A DNA stretch of 64,000 nt. Origin: Symsagittifera roscoffensis. Lineage: Eukaryota; Xenacoelomorpha; Acoela; Convolutidae. The position numbers were made by a program, and so were the translations under genes. Below, one piece after another: positions 37,701 through 47,683 of the stretch (within the stretch, counting starts at the first letter, position 1; each line of letters begins with the position of its first letter). Under the pieces are notes generated by a model, which saw nothing but the letters and a program-made list of their open reading frames with translations, was not told where the DNA came from and made no database searches. The stretch is taken from positions 54,490,233 to 54,554,232 of the forward strand of contig NC_087067.1 in assembly GCF_963678635.1 (NCBI RefSeq). The letters are read 5' to 3'.

Positions 37701-38441
37701 TTCTAACAATCCACCCAGCATCCGCATTACTTGTGGTGTGACTTGCACCGTTTTATCCAATAATGAGAGGCTGTTTATATTCATGCGAGAGAGTTCTTGC
37801 TGGACCAGGTTCGAGCGCAGCAACAAATCCAAGGGGACCGGGTCCTCCTTGGACAGGATCTTTATCTCGGCTGCTTTCTCTACAGGTAGCTCAGGGTGCC
37901 CTGGAATTGGATGCCCTGATTTATCCAACCATCTCGTTAAGGGAAGCTCTTCATAAGTTTCTTTGTCCAGAAACGAGAATCCCTCCTTTACTTCCGCCTG
38001 ATTGGCCTGCTTCTGCTCCAATCTTTCATAGAACTCAGTTTTCTTACTGAGGCTGTCAGCATTCTGGTGTTTATCACGCATCCTATGTTCGATTATCATA
38101 TGGTAGCCATCCAGTCTTACTATCCATCTACCAATATAACTCTGATCCATCGAGTAGGTCTTCAACCAGGATAACGCTCTGTTGTCTACGCGTAACTTGA
38201 AGGGAGCGCTCCCCAAGTATGCACGGTACTTCTCCACGAAGGTGACTACTGCAAACATTTCTGCTTTTGGTGCGCCATATTTCATCTCTGTGTCACTCAA
38301 GACTTTGCTGCCGTATGCAATGGGACGGAGAACTGTTCTTCCGTTCCATTCTTGCTCTTGATGCAATATTCCTGAGATGGCCACCACCGATGCGTCTGTG
38401 TCGAGAACATACATGCCCTTTTCTGTAGGCATGCCCAGCAC
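34695..38441 (-). CDS. pol: A2 pol: RNase H, long spacer, integrase
   Basis: 1248 residues. RNase H occupies about residues 8-140, with the acidic residues in LDTDAS, KAEMFAV, RVDNRAL and QNADSLS. A charged, mostly disordered spacer of about 380 residues follows, in which LSGE recurs three times. Integrase starts near residue 630: zinc finger HDQMGH...CLSCQ, DDE residues in VQIDHQ, FQSDNG and LVERQNR, then a GPF module (WRGPFMITEVHQEGRFYRL) and an acidic C-terminal extension that leads into the macrodomain. All motifs expected for Ty3/gypsy pol order (RH before INT) are present. The start codon is arbitrary, since the frame should continue from RT and is separated from it by a tandem duplication and deletion near 38460-38500. 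Confidence 0.9.
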   Translation of the reverse strand: MLGMPTEKGMYVLDTDASVVAISGILHQEQEWNGRTVLRPIAYGSKVLSDTEMKYGAPKAEMFAVVTFVEKYRAYLGSAPFKLRVDNRALSWLKTYSMDQSYIGRWIVRLDGYHMIIEHRMRDKHQNADSLSKKTEFYERLEQKQANQAEVKEGFSFLDKETYEELPLTRWLDKSGHPIPGHPELPVEKAAEIKILSKEDPVPLDLLLRSNLVQQELSRMNINSLSLLDKTVQVTPQVMRMLGGLLEREVTRDDPEWTAAVASLTVSEKVKIMPSRRQHEENKRDCRTIVQQLVSSIPQEILTSTSYGRKEQGSSKRKKTVTFVDREKEGEEVEQNLLQDYLSGEKDEEKNQRSQDQHPGQGNLSGESEINEEIPDEKQDRENKVLSGEFRWMRRKHRHDLEERAVSSTTSSTDDDSRNSGMDTYSDRNSSSGSELSELAIHTLLVETRARDLDREVYQDPDSDRYLIPSERVFDNAADDLETIAVSKRSISLLPQKEVVRTDLQPFEQETQPLAKIWCVKMEEDTHQPNEMNCQMRVMKTYLKARYRLSDLLRAQRNDRMTSNLKRWIENGAPDKGDLEEDSYRILRQYFMQKEGRLYLNKDGIVACKRREEDKVLYKYNAIVLPQLYQTELLFRSHDQMGHQGIDKVYQRILKRFEWPGMKKACEKWVTACLSCQQVKDPRKLRFPLQSIESSEFNEVVQIDHQKICMTGSGYNQVLVMIDHFTKYAEAVPCITASAEETCDHLINTWIARHGCPMTFQSDNGTAFVGELTKELMRRSQVAQAHSTTYHPQTNGLVERQNRTLVSMLRVYCSRYMTDWDRYLPQVMGAYNSTQHSTTGVSPHMMLTGHEKSLPLTFFYPEYEGKKTSPQVYVRDVIRRQQELNDLCRRNTQQAQARQRKRFDKKAAGAKAYSVGDYVWVFQNVIPPKGTKKLLKKWRGPFMITEVHQEGRFYRLSTGRAAHYENIKPHNPSTEDWCIPADMEEGDYLMMDPACEVNEKGTREKNDGNEVVEEGTDTPLDLDPNEQIEAEDETLPYAEEDWRDPEQTEVPKNLEPDLPFTMQTRRKDGTRSRKKYNPYGDDFVVDRIDLKKVVEEVVGLEEITVSQDIDIVDDHNDEWVDDWSKPEVEFDDEQQQSYEQDQTNLRVLEWLNEMTSDPKETSVTIQDVDRESAKYIKTERDDPSWAAQEGQLLIPASNLDLIPGMRSTGTPMDIFVRGVGVGLTHTENLIIKKIENSKRNRRVRSRNR

Positions 38442-41352
38442 TGGCGCTTCTGGATCTACTGCTCCTGGATCTGGCCTCTACTGCTTCTGGATCTGGCCTC
38501 ACACCATGCCTGTCCAGCATTCTTCCCAGGTACTTGATCGAATCCCTAAGGATTTCACATTTCGATGGTTTGCATTTCAAGCCTGCTCTTTTCATACATC
38601 CGAAGACCTCATCGAGCCGGTCAATGTGATCCTCCAGGGTCGGTGTCGCTATGACTACGTCATCCACGTAGCACATCAAGAGATTCCCGTACTTTTTGGT
38701 CACTCCTGTCAAAGCCTGAGCCATCAGCCTTTGAAAGGTTGCTGTTGCATTGCACAAGCCGAAGGGCATCCTCTTCCACTGGTACAACCCCAATTCGCAC
38801 GCGAAACCGGTTTTTTCTCTATCCTTTTTCCGCAAAGGAACCTGCCAGAAGGCAGAACCTAAGTCCAATGTGGTGAAGAACTTGGCATCACCAAGTTTAG
38901 ATAGGCTCTCGTCTATTCGCGGTATCGGGTACGCATCTTTTATCGTTACCGCGTTCAAGTAACGAAAGTCGCAACAAAATCTAAGCTGCCCCCCTTTCTT
39001 TTTCGCCATGACTACCCCGCAAGCCCACGGCGATTTCGAGGGTTCTATCATGTCGTATTCAAGCAACATTTCTATTTCCGCTCGGCACGCTTCCGATTTA
39101 TGTGGCGTCATTCGCCTTGCGCCTTCCCTATGGGGAACGGCGCCCTCTTCCAGTTCGATTTCGTGTTCGACGAAATTACAGCACCCGATATCCGCCTTGT
39201 GTTTTGAAAATACATCAGCGTTCCGATTTAGGAGGTTCCGCAATTTCTCGAAATCTCCCTCACCTATTTTTCCTTTCAAATGTTCTATTTCTGGCAAAAC
39301 CGGTTTGTCAAAATCTAGTTCATATGACGAGGGGCGTTCCGGAAAATTCGAGCAGCTTGATAAGCCGTCGTCCGTTTCGGATTTCATTGAAAAATATTTA
39401 TGAATAGATTTTAATTCATTAATTCTCTTTAAGATTTTATCTTTATTTGCATGATAAGGACAGTCTTTCACACTATATTTCTTCGAGTTTTCTGTCTCCT
39501 CATAGTCGGTCCTCATCGGCAAGGCGTAGCCAAGCTTCTTTCCACGCTGGATTGAAACTGTGGTGTCCAGTGTGTTCAACAACACACTGACACACAGTCC
39601 GTTTCGCGTTACCGAGAAGCTCCGGCCTAAAATCACCGAACTCTGACTATTTGGATTCGGTACTAAGCAAACCTGTTTGCTATCACTTAACGAATTTAAA
39701 TTTCTCATTCTAAAAATTGCTACTACAGCTTGTCCTGGTTGTAATTTTACTTTTCTATCCAAAAAAACTGGTACCTTATTTTCGTCTGTTATTATCCTAT
39801 TAATTGGTCTCTTAACATACTTTCGGTCCGGGTTTCTAATCCGTATCAGACCGTTGTTCAAGTCAATCATCACGTCAAAATTCCTGACAAAATCTCTGCC
39901 CAAGATGAATTGGTCGGCGTCGTCCAGATTCTCTACCACCAGGAAGCTCATCCAAAGGTCTCGTCCTCCCATGTGAAGGACCGTTATCGGTGTTCTTCCA
40001 GCTACGTAGATGGCTCCTCGATTTGCGGCGGCCAGTCGTAGGTTCGTAGGAGTCAGATCTTCCCGTGTGAATCCCATTCTTTCCCAAGTTTTTATCGGCA
40101 TCACACTCACCACCGCTCCTGTGTCCAGAAGCCCTGTGACTCCGATTTTTGTTCCGTTGGTATCGAGCAGGTGTGCTGTCACATCTGCTTCATATCCAAT
40201 GTGTACCGCGTCTTGTTCCATCATGGCGTCATGGCCTATCCTGCGGACCTTGAGTTCCTCTTCTCCCAAATAGATCTGCCCTATTTGGTCATCATCTGTT
40301 GTTACATAAGTCCTGGTGTAGATGCTGATCCCATCCACGTTCAGCATCACTTGATTTGGCCCATAGACTTCTAGGTAGCGTCCATGAAGTTTCTTCATGC
40401 GAGGGCCACCCGTGGTTAGTAGTGCCCTCACAGCCCTCGACTCGGTGCGTGGCTCCATCTGCCTCAGATAGTCTGCATATGTGTCCAAATGCATCAAAGT
40501 GAACTCAGATGGTTCACTCAGATTTCTGATTACCTGATGCCCTGCCACCGAGATTATCGATTGTATTTTACTTCCTTGCGGTGCCATACCAAACCTCTGA
40601 CCAGAGATAACATTAAGTTTCATGCTCAAGCTGCTTGGTGCTTTTGCCTCTTCAACTTCCGTTGCTTCAAAGGCGTTCAGTTGCTCCTGTAATTTTTCAT
40701 TCTCCAGCTCGAGTTTCACCTTTTGCTCAATCTCTTTCGTCACTAGTTCCTGTTGTACTCTATTTATAGCATCCCTCGCAGCTGCCCTATAATCGATCTT
40801 GAAGTCATCGGCCGCAGTTGCTGGTTCCGGTTCACGTGCTTCTTCTGTTACCGCTTGCATCTTCTTTGCCACCAGCTCTTGAGGTTTATCCTTTCTGCGT
40901 GCCTCCGCTTCACTCAAAAGTCGAGCCCTGCTGGCTTTCACTCCTGACAAAGCTTCTTCATGTCTTGGATGCTTGATGTCTGCCACTGCATCCCAGAATT
41001 GCGGACAATCTGATTTAAAATGACCTTCCAAGTTACAAAAGAAACACCTCGGGCCGAATTTCGCAATTACTCCTCTCATGAAATCCTCATGATCCAACTC
41101 TGACGCATCTTCGTCCTCGAGGCTAAAGCCTATTGCTTTCATGCCTTGTTTGTAAGCTGGGCATGCTGACACATGATGGTCTGTTGAACTGCAATTAGCA
41201 CAAGAACGTCTCTTGTCCATATCATCCCTCGGTTTGTACCAATTGTTCCCTTGGTTTGCTGGTCCGTTGTTAAAATTTCCATAATTGTTCTTGTAATATC
41301 CAGATCTCGAAGGAGGTTTCAACAAAAGATACTCTTTTGATTTGAGCCTCAA
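38293..41352 (-). CDS. pol: A2 pol: zinc knuckles, protease, reverse transcriptase
   Basis: 1019 codons. The N-terminal part is really the end of gag, with knuckles CANCSSTDHHVSAC and CFFCNLEGHFKSDC. The aspartic protease has GLLDTGAVVSV near residue 411. Reverse transcriptase follows, with LRFCCDFRYLN, TTLDLGSAFWQVPL, MPFGLCNATATFQRLM and the catalytic YVDD near residue 893, then KYLGRMLDRHGVRPDP. The connection region that normally joins RT to RNase H is missing, and a 22-nt tandem duplication at about 38456-38498 shifts the frame, so the last about 35 residues are out-of-frame. The order PR-RT-RH-INT identifies a Ty3/gypsy-type element. The copy is probably inactive because of these lesions and the gag frameshift. 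Confidence 0.9.
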   Translation of the reverse strand: MRLKSKEYLLLKPPSRSGYYKNNYGNFNNGPANQGNNWYKPRDDMDKRRSCANCSSTDHHVSACPAYKQGMKAIGFSLEDEDASELDHEDFMRGVIAKFGPRCFFCNLEGHFKSDCPQFWDAVADIKHPRHEEALSGVKASRARLLSEAEARRKDKPQELVAKKMQAVTEEAREPEPATAADDFKIDYRAAARDAINRVQQELVTKEIEQKVKLELENEKLQEQLNAFEATEVEEAKAPSSLSMKLNVISGQRFGMAPQGSKIQSIISVAGHQVIRNLSEPSEFTLMHLDTYADYLRQMEPRTESRAVRALLTTGGPRMKKLHGRYLEVYGPNQVMLNVDGISIYTRTYVTTDDDQIGQIYLGEEELKVRRIGHDAMMEQDAVHIGYEADVTAHLLDTNGTKIGVTGLLDTGAVVSVMPIKTWERMGFTREDLTPTNLRLAAANRGAIYVAGRTPITVLHMGGRDLWMSFLVVENLDDADQFILGRDFVRNFDVMIDLNNGLIRIRNPDRKYVKRPINRIITDENKVPVFLDRKVKLQPGQAVVAIFRMRNLNSLSDSKQVCLVPNPNSQSSVILGRSFSVTRNGLCVSVLLNTLDTTVSIQRGKKLGYALPMRTDYEETENSKKYSVKDCPYHANKDKILKRINELKSIHKYFSMKSETDDGLSSCSNFPERPSSYELDFDKPVLPEIEHLKGKIGEGDFEKLRNLLNRNADVFSKHKADIGCCNFVEHEIELEEGAVPHREGARRMTPHKSEACRAEIEMLLEYDMIEPSKSPWACGVVMAKKKGGQLRFCCDFRYLNAVTIKDAYPIPRIDESLSKLGDAKFFTTLDLGSAFWQVPLRKKDREKTGFACELGLYQWKRMPFGLCNATATFQRLMAQALTGVTKKYGNLLMCYVDDVVIATPTLEDHIDRLDEVFGCMKRAGLKCKPSKCEILRDSIKYLGRMLDRHGVRPDPEAVEARSRSSRSRSASAGHAYRKGHVCSRHRRIGGGHLRNIASRARMERKNSSPSHCIRQQSLE

Positions 41353-43586
41353 TTCCTCCGGTGTTGGCGCATTAGTTGATAGTGGTGTGTAATGCGTTTT
41401 TCATTTTTCACACCATCGATGAATTTTGAGGCTACGGTCAGGTTCATCCTTCGGTTTGACTCATCCGGTTGGCTGCGTCTTCTCAGCATTTCCAAATCAT
41501 CAAGAAACTTGTCTAACGTTTCATCTTCTCGTTGCCTCCGTTTCTCGAAGCGCATCATCGCCTGGTGCCCCTGCACCCCTGATCCGAAACGGTTTAACAA
41601 GATTTCGAAGATTTTCTCTGCAGTGTCACGTTGATACTGTTTCTTGGCCATGACACAGTTCAGGGCTGTCCCTTCTAAGTTGCTGGTGAGCGCGCTGCAT
41701 TCCTGTCTCTCCGACAAGTCCTCTTCCTCGAAATGCAGCTTCATTACCTCTATCCAGGTATCAATACAGCCATCAGATTCGTCTTTGTAGCATCTTGGTT
41801 TCTTAAAGACTCTTCTGGACTTCTCACTGCGTTCATTGGTTCTTGATAACCTCGTCAGGAATGTCTCTAAAGACCTGTTCAGGGGTTCAAATGCTGTTGC
41901 CATTGCCGTAGCATCCCTTGAGTGTCCCGCTTGAGTGTCCTCACACCTTGTCGAAGGCTCTGTGTGCGGTGCATCCCTGCAATCCGAATCACCATGAGCG
42001 TTTCCTGCTTGACCTGCATGACTCCTCTTCGGGCTTGCATGCCCCCTGTTGCCGGAATCACTTCTCCCAGTCGCATGTGTGCCTTGCGTTGGTCGTTCGT
42101 CAGAGGTCTGTCTGTTCCCCGTTGAATTTGCTCTACTGTTTGGGCCCCATGCTGTATTACCCCTTGTGGCATAGCCTGATGAACTGCCCCTGCCTCTAGT
42201 GGATCCATATGTCTTCCTCCTTTGATGTTCATTGAAGTTCACCCTCGGTTCCCTGCTGGGACCTCCCGAGTTCGGCTCTCCTTCTTTTGGTCCACTCTTG
42301 CTGCTTAGTAGCCCGTCCAACCTATCCATGATAGCCTGCGTTCGCCTCTCCATCATCGCGTCTATCTTTGTGTCAAGAGACCCAAGAGACTGCTCTTGCT
42401 GAATTCTTAACTTCTCCATGTCGGCTCTTAAGCGTAACTCCCTCTGTTCCGCCTCTCTTGTCATTCGCGACAAGTTCCTCGTCATATGTTCGTCCGTTCT
42501 TTCTTTCAAGCGTTTTTCGCTTCTGCCAACTTCTTGTCTGTTGCGGTTTATTTCTTCCCGCAGACCTTCTCTTTCAATGTGAACTGCTCTTTCCAGTTCA
42601 CTCATCCTTATCGACATCTGTTCATTTTGTTCTCCTAAACTGCCCACTATGTTGTTTAAGGCTTCCTCTAGTGCTGCCCCGTTATCCATGAGTGGCGTCA
42701 CTAGTGGTGGTGTAACTCTGTCGGTCCCAGGTAGCTTCGTGCTGGTCGAGATCCTGGCCTTGACTCTCTGTCTTGACGTCTTTTCAACATCTATTTCGGG
42801 ATCCGCTAACGCGTTGCCTAGCCCTCTGGTTCTACTCTCTCCAGTTTGTGGCTCTGAACTTGTCCTAATCGCGAAGTCTTTTGACTGGCCTGGTGTGTTT
42901 GCCTCTTTGCTTATCGTTGTCACTACACCAAATTTGTCCATGGTTCCAGTCTCTCTTCCGACGTATGCCTCGTTCTCCTGGATCGAACTGTTGAGGCTGA
43001 CCTGAGATCCAAAGTCCCCTTGCTCTTCTTCATCTTCCTCATCCTCCTGGGACTCACCATCGTTTCCTGCTCCTCCTCCCATGCTGAATGGAAAGAAGTT
43101 TCCTAAGGTGTTCTTCATTCTTTCTGAGAACGATGACGACGTTGTTTGCTTCCCATTTCCGCTTGCCATCATAGTGTTGTCTGTCGGAGATCTTCTAGTT
43201 GTCGCTACTTCAGTTGAGATGTCGGACAGTTCCGACATCTCTTCCCGATCCAATGTCCCGGTGGAAGTGGCAAAATCATGGCCTTGTTCTACCGGAGTAG
43301 ATTCACTCGCCAGCCTTCTGCTTCTCCCTTCCAGTCCATTTACTCCCTGGTTGTCGTTCATGGTATGGTCCGTATTGACCTCCACTTCTAACAGTTCTCT
43401 TCGCTCTTCTGAGGTCTTCTGACTTCTCGTTTCAACCATTCTGCCTGAAACCGTCTCCTCTTTATCGGACCGGGATCGCTTGATCCAATCCACAAAAGGA
43501 TCGGTCATCGTTTTTCTCTGCTTTTCAGGTATGAATTTCCTAGAGCTATTACCTCGTTTTGGTATCCTTGACTTGTCTAAACTCAT
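41349..43586 (-). CDS. gag: A2 gag
   Basis: 745 residues. The N-terminal part is basic (MSLDKSRIPKRGNSS, then VETRSQKTSEERRE) and a long acidic disordered region follows. A coiled coil lies at about 300-400 (LNNIVGSLGEQNEQMSIRM onward), then an Arg/Gly/Ser-rich stretch. The retrotransposon-gag core lies at about 590-735 (CYKDESDGCIDTWIEVMKLH, then LEGTALNCVM, FEILLNRFGSG, ETLDKFLDDLEMLRRRSQ and ASKFIDGVKN). A deletion of about 20 nt near 41395, evident by comparison with A1, shifts the frame so the ORF ends prematurely and the zinc knuckles fall in the next ORF. Gag would form the particle and bind RNA. Confidence 0.9.
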   Translation of the reverse strand: MSLDKSRIPKRGNSSRKFIPEKQRKTMTDPFVDWIKRSRSDKEETVSGRMVETRSQKTSEERRELLEVEVNTDHTMNDNQGVNGLEGRSRRLASESTPVEQGHDFATSTGTLDREEMSELSDISTEVATTRRSPTDNTMMASGNGKQTTSSSFSERMKNTLGNFFPFSMGGGAGNDGESQEDEEDEEEQGDFGSQVSLNSSIQENEAYVGRETGTMDKFGVVTTISKEANTPGQSKDFAIRTSSEPQTGESRTRGLGNALADPEIDVEKTSRQRVKARISTSTKLPGTDRVTPPLVTPLMDNGAALEEALNNIVGSLGEQNEQMSIRMSELERAVHIEREGLREEINRNRQEVGRSEKRLKERTDEHMTRNLSRMTREAEQRELRLRADMEKLRIQQEQSLGSLDTKIDAMMERRTQAIMDRLDGLLSSKSGPKEGEPNSGGPSREPRVNFNEHQRRKTYGSTRGRGSSSGYATRGNTAWGPNSRANSTGNRQTSDERPTQGTHATGRSDSGNRGHASPKRSHAGQAGNAHGDSDCRDAPHTEPSTRCEDTQAGHSRDATAMATAFEPLNRSLETFLTRLSRTNERSEKSRRVFKKPRCYKDESDGCIDTWIEVMKLHFEEEDLSERQECSALTSNLEGTALNCVMAKKQYQRDTAEKIFEILLNRFGSGVQGHQAMMRFEKRRQREDETLDKFLDDLEMLRRRSQPDESNRRMNLTVASKFIDGVKNEKRITHHYQLMRQHRRN

Positions 43587-44359
43587 TATTTATTTGTCAC
43601 TTTCCTATGCCCACTCTTGACTCAATTGCTAGAGACCTTATAGTTTTATTAACAATAATAATGACACAACACAATAAATTTCACCAGATTCTACTAAATA
43701 GTGACCACGAATCCCTGTATGTTGTCAGAGTACAGTTTGTATAAAATTTATTCACACTGACCGATTATCGGTCCAAAGATCTGGAAACTAGCACAATATG
43801 ATGTTATCAGTCAATTTTAAAAGATAGTGTACTCACTACCCAATCAAGCACAGTTTAGTTTGATTTAAAATCAAAAAACAAAAAATATATATTGACACAA
43901 TATGAATGTATATATAAAAAAACGTATGTGTCTTGTACTCTTAGTCGGTCGCAGTACAATAGTCGAACCTGTCTTTTAAAGAAAAAGCTTTCCCTGCTTT
44001 GTGCTGCACCAAACAGACAAAACTTTGAAGGCAGTTATTTGCTCAAGTGGGCGTCTATTGCACCCACCGAGTATTGTGTTACCTATCTGCCTTCGGACTG
44101 CCCGAGCTAGACCTTCTAAAATCCTCAGGGCAGTCACTTTTCCCAAAAACGTATTATGTTTCAATCCACACCAATGAGTCACGCTCTTTTTAATTTAGAC
44201 TTAGTGTCGCGAATATCCGAGTTCGGACCTGTTTTGTATTAGTCTGGTTCTTTTTGAAAGGCAAGTTACCAGTGCAGTCACTGATACCTAGCCTGTGTAT
44301 TAATAACCTAATACCTCTCGCTTTTTAGTCTTTCTTTCGTTTACCTAAGTCCTTAATAA

Positions 44360-45920
44360 AATAATACCCCTCCGGATTGGCACAAATAGGACCCTTCCGG
44401 ACTGTCAGAATATGGACCCCTCCGGATTTGGACCCCTCCGAGTTAGTTAATAGTAGACCCCTCCGGATTTGGAGCCCTTAGCTCTGTCAAAGTAGCTTTC
44501 CGTAGTTTTCTTAATTTCAGCTTATACCCCTCCGGATACGTTCTGCGTTGCTTTTATGCTGTTTGAATTAACTGGGAAGGGTATAGGGTCCTTTCCTAGA
44601 CCCCTCCGGATTGAAGTTAAGGCACTTATTTGACAATTCACACTAACGGTGAAGGGTCTTATCACTTGCCTAATTTCGACTCTATTATGGTTGTCGTGTG
44701 CCTTCAGCCCTCTCTTTTTGTCTAGAACTGTCCTAAGTTACTTAGATCAATCGATATCAACTTTTGGTAGAGGTATAAGGGTTTTTCAGAAAAATTTATA
44801 AAACGTGAAGGGTGTACCCCTCCGGATTTGTGTAATTTGCTAAAAACAATCTCAAAAATTTTTCTCGCTCGCTTTTTCGAGTAATTCTCTTTCCTACTAG
44901 TAAGTTCAGCTAATTTCTGATCTAATGGTACCAAGATTGACTCGATATGCTCTGTAGTTCCAAAGTTATTGACCAAAACGTCTTTTTTCCAAACTCAAAA
45001 ATTTTCTCTCTTATAGGTTCCGCCTAACTTTTTCCGCAAATCTGGTCCTTTCGACCTAAAAATTATTGATCTGAGCTCAGAAGGCCTATACTCTTCTAGT
45101 TCAATGCAAAAGACCCGATCTAAAACGCTTTTGTAGAAAAAATTTGCGAAAAACTATGCTACCTGGACCCCTCCGGATTGATGAATCCACCAAATCAAAC
45201 ACGTTATGTTCGATTTCTCTGCAACCCGGAAGGCTTTCGGGTAGCGGGTTTTAAAACTCGTAGATTCACTAGTGGACGTTGTCCGAACAACTATTTTTAC
45301 TGTCCTAACTCAAAGATTTCAAAAAATTTTCTGATTTTATAGTGTTTCTTACTATCAAAAATTGGGAAAATTTGGTTTTTGGTACCAAACTAGTTCCAAC
45401 CACTTCCGAACTAAAGTTAACCGGTTCTACTTATTACAGTAGTGCAGTTACGATGTAACACACTAACGTAGCGCTTTTTTCCGTTTCAAAAAATATCGAT
45501 ATCTCAAAAATCGCGACTTGTGGGGGGATCAAAATATCGCTATTTTGACCCTAAAAACCGGTCTGTTTTCGTTGTTTTTCACTGAAAAACGATATAAGAC
45601 TATTAATATAGGCTATATAAATAATAATATTAGTAATACTATACCCCTCCGGGTTTGTTTATTATCCGAATTAAGGTGCTTAACTCGGATATTCGCAGTT
45701 CGGTGAAGGGTCACTACAGTGCAGCACTGTCGAGCCCCCCACAGATTACTATCTTACTTTTTGTACCAAAAGGGATACAAAACTTGTTAACGATACCCAA
45801 CAGTCGATTGTTGTTGTCGTTGAGCCCCTTCTTGTTGCTCCTTGTACTGCTTGCCGGATCGGTTTTCACCCAGGACCCTTCCGAATTGAGCGCAAATCAG
45901 CTGACCCTTCCGGATTGGGC
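44360..45920 (+). repeat. Dispersed CCCCTCCGGATTGG words in the A2 leader
   Basis: Occurrences of (A)CCC(C/T)TCCGGATT(G/T)G or one-base variants at about 44367, 44390, 44415, 44456, 44526, 44600, 44816, 45167, 45644 and 45905. Their positions are largely shared with A1, so the words have been kept in place during divergence of the two copies. Confidence 0.75.
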
Positions 45921-46014
45921 GCAATTTATCATTAACGTGCTTAAATGCTCAAATAACCCTACAGTACAAGCCTCACAAACGGGCTACAAAACTGATCGTA
46001 ACGATCCTGACTGA
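45655..46014 (+). other. Opposite-strand ORF with a signal-peptide-like stretch in the A leader
   Basis: A 119-codon frame on the strand opposite to gag/pol. The striking part is RLLLSLSPFLLLLVLLAGS followed by a polar tail of about 45 residues ending YKTDRNDPD. A1 has the equivalent with an ATG (12943-13050, MLSLSPFLLLL...), cut short after 35 residues by a duplication of about 29 nt that includes a TGA. Either a small secreted protein was captured antisense, or the hydrophobic run is a chance reading of a T/C-rich RNA element. Confidence 0.3.
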
Positions 46015-46448
46015 TATAAATGCCTGTAATAACAATATATCTATCAACAACAAACGGGGGGGTTGAATCACATCTTGTCTGGGGGGATGATTTCTACTGA
46101 TTTTTTACTTTTTTTTACTGTTTTTGGTTTTTTCGGTTATTTTTTATGTTTTTGGTTTTTCTTGGGTACTATACTACTTTTTGTTTGGTTTTGCTTATAT
46201 CTTTAAGTGTTTTTGGTCACAAACCACTCAGGGGATGAGGGGTTCATGATTCCCCCCACCCTTCCTGGTTCGTGAATTTTCGGTCTTAACTAGGTTAAAA
46301 AACTATTCACGGTAATCCGGAAGGCTTCCGCGTTCCGAACTACCCTTCCGCCCCGGCTGTTTAGGCCTATTAAGGGCGTTAATGTGAGCATCCGCTCGAC
46401 GCGGAGTGCTCGTTAACGGTTCCGCCGGTCATGATGTTATGAAAGAAT

Positions 46449-46465
46449 AACACCCAGGAGCGCCA
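46449..46465 (-). other. Primer-binding-site candidate, copy A2
   Basis: TGGCGCTCCTGGGTGTT on the minus strand, 12 nt beyond the LTR end at 46478, identical to the sites in A1, B and B2. Confidence 0.6.
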
Positions 46466-46477
46466 TAAAAACATACA

Positions 46478-47400
46478 TGTAACATTCGCCCGGAAGATAC
46501 ATATCGACGGATAACAAAACTAAGTCTTAAGACGACTGGCTAGCGTCTAAACAGAGCTTTGCATGTTTTTCACCGTCTCTACCAAGCCAGTACTTTTCGG
46601 TGGTCTTTCTTACATCAGGTCGACAAAAACGTTACTGTTCTCCGGCTTCGACCAGAACGCTCAAATTAACTGAATTACATGCAAAAATAGTGAGCTCATG
46701 GCTGGGTCTCAGTATCCCCAGACCACGAGGTCACTCCTAAAAACAGGGCTACTACTTATTATATTACTATTGTTTTTGTTCAGTAGATAAAAACCATCAT
46801 CTCCATCGAAGATGGATCAACCCTTTCCCCCCAACTCCTAGCTTCTCATCCTTATCAAAATGAATCCAGTTGTTAATTAAATTCAATTCAGGACATGACA
46901 AGAAGCTAAAAGTTTATATAAAAGGCTAAAAGTTCCAGTCCCGAAACCCTTCCGGATTCTTGAATCCAGTGAATCAAGCTCCTCAAGTTCAATTTCACGC
47001 CAATCCGGAAGGCCGGTTCTCACCCTTCACCGTTGTTGGCAACGGCCTTGCAACTATTGTAGCAGCACAATAGTTGCAACTTGGAACGTTCTCTGCTATT
47101 GTAGTTCGTTGTCGTTTTTCTTTAATCTCGATTTTCGTTCTGTTCGCAATCACAGATAAAGTTGTTCTGTTTTTCTTAGTTCTTTTTCTAAAATGGCCGT
47201 TTCTGACGTTTCTCAGAAATGTTACGTCATCTCTTCGAAAATTTAAAATTTTAAAATACGGGAATATCCTGACCTTCACCGTTCTGCCAATCATCCGAAT
47301 AACGTCGTTAATCCTTCGAAATCATCAACTCGGAAGGCCTACTGCTAAAAATTCGAAGTCTGCATAAATTGCATTTTGGCCATTCTGGTCGAATGTCACA
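46478..47400 (-). repeat. 5' LTR of copy A2
   Basis: 923 bp, essentially identical to 29937-30859. In element orientation it runs from TGTGACATTCG (47400) to GAATGTTACA (46478). It abuts B LTR sequence at 47401, placing A2 inside the 3' LTR of element B. Confidence 0.92.
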
Positions 47401-47683
47401 CTAAACGGATTGTTCCGATCCTGTTTTTAACGGCGTTCATGTATTTTGGGTATTTCGAGACCTAAGTATGGGAACGTTCTTATTTTCTAGAGTGGGGGGA
47501 TATTTTGGTAGTAGCCTTTAAGCTGTAACGGGTTCTAGTCTCATGTCGCAAGCGAACCGAATTGGCTCTGACCGTTTTTGAGGTAGAAAAACACAAGAGA
47601 TAGTGTCCCTGACTCTTGAGCCAATGGTTATAGGGCCTATTTTTCTTAAGCCTCATATGTGACCGAAGTAGGCGACTGTTACA
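47401..47683 (+). repeat. 3' LTR of element B, last 283 bp
   Basis: It matches 14524-14806 of the 5' LTR with roughly 8-10 mismatches, so B is clearly older than A2. It ends GACTGTTACA. The next base belongs to the A1 LTR that B interrupted. Confidence 0.82.

Larger units (their letters stand above)
43587..46448 (-). other. Long untranslated leader of A2
   Basis: 2.86 kb between primer-binding site and gag, colinear with the A1 leader (10722-13612). It has no conserved sense ORF. It carries more than ten CCCCTCCGGATT-type words, a T-rich tract at 46100-46200 and conserved blocks at 43930-44220 and 45000-45250. Confidence 0.75.
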
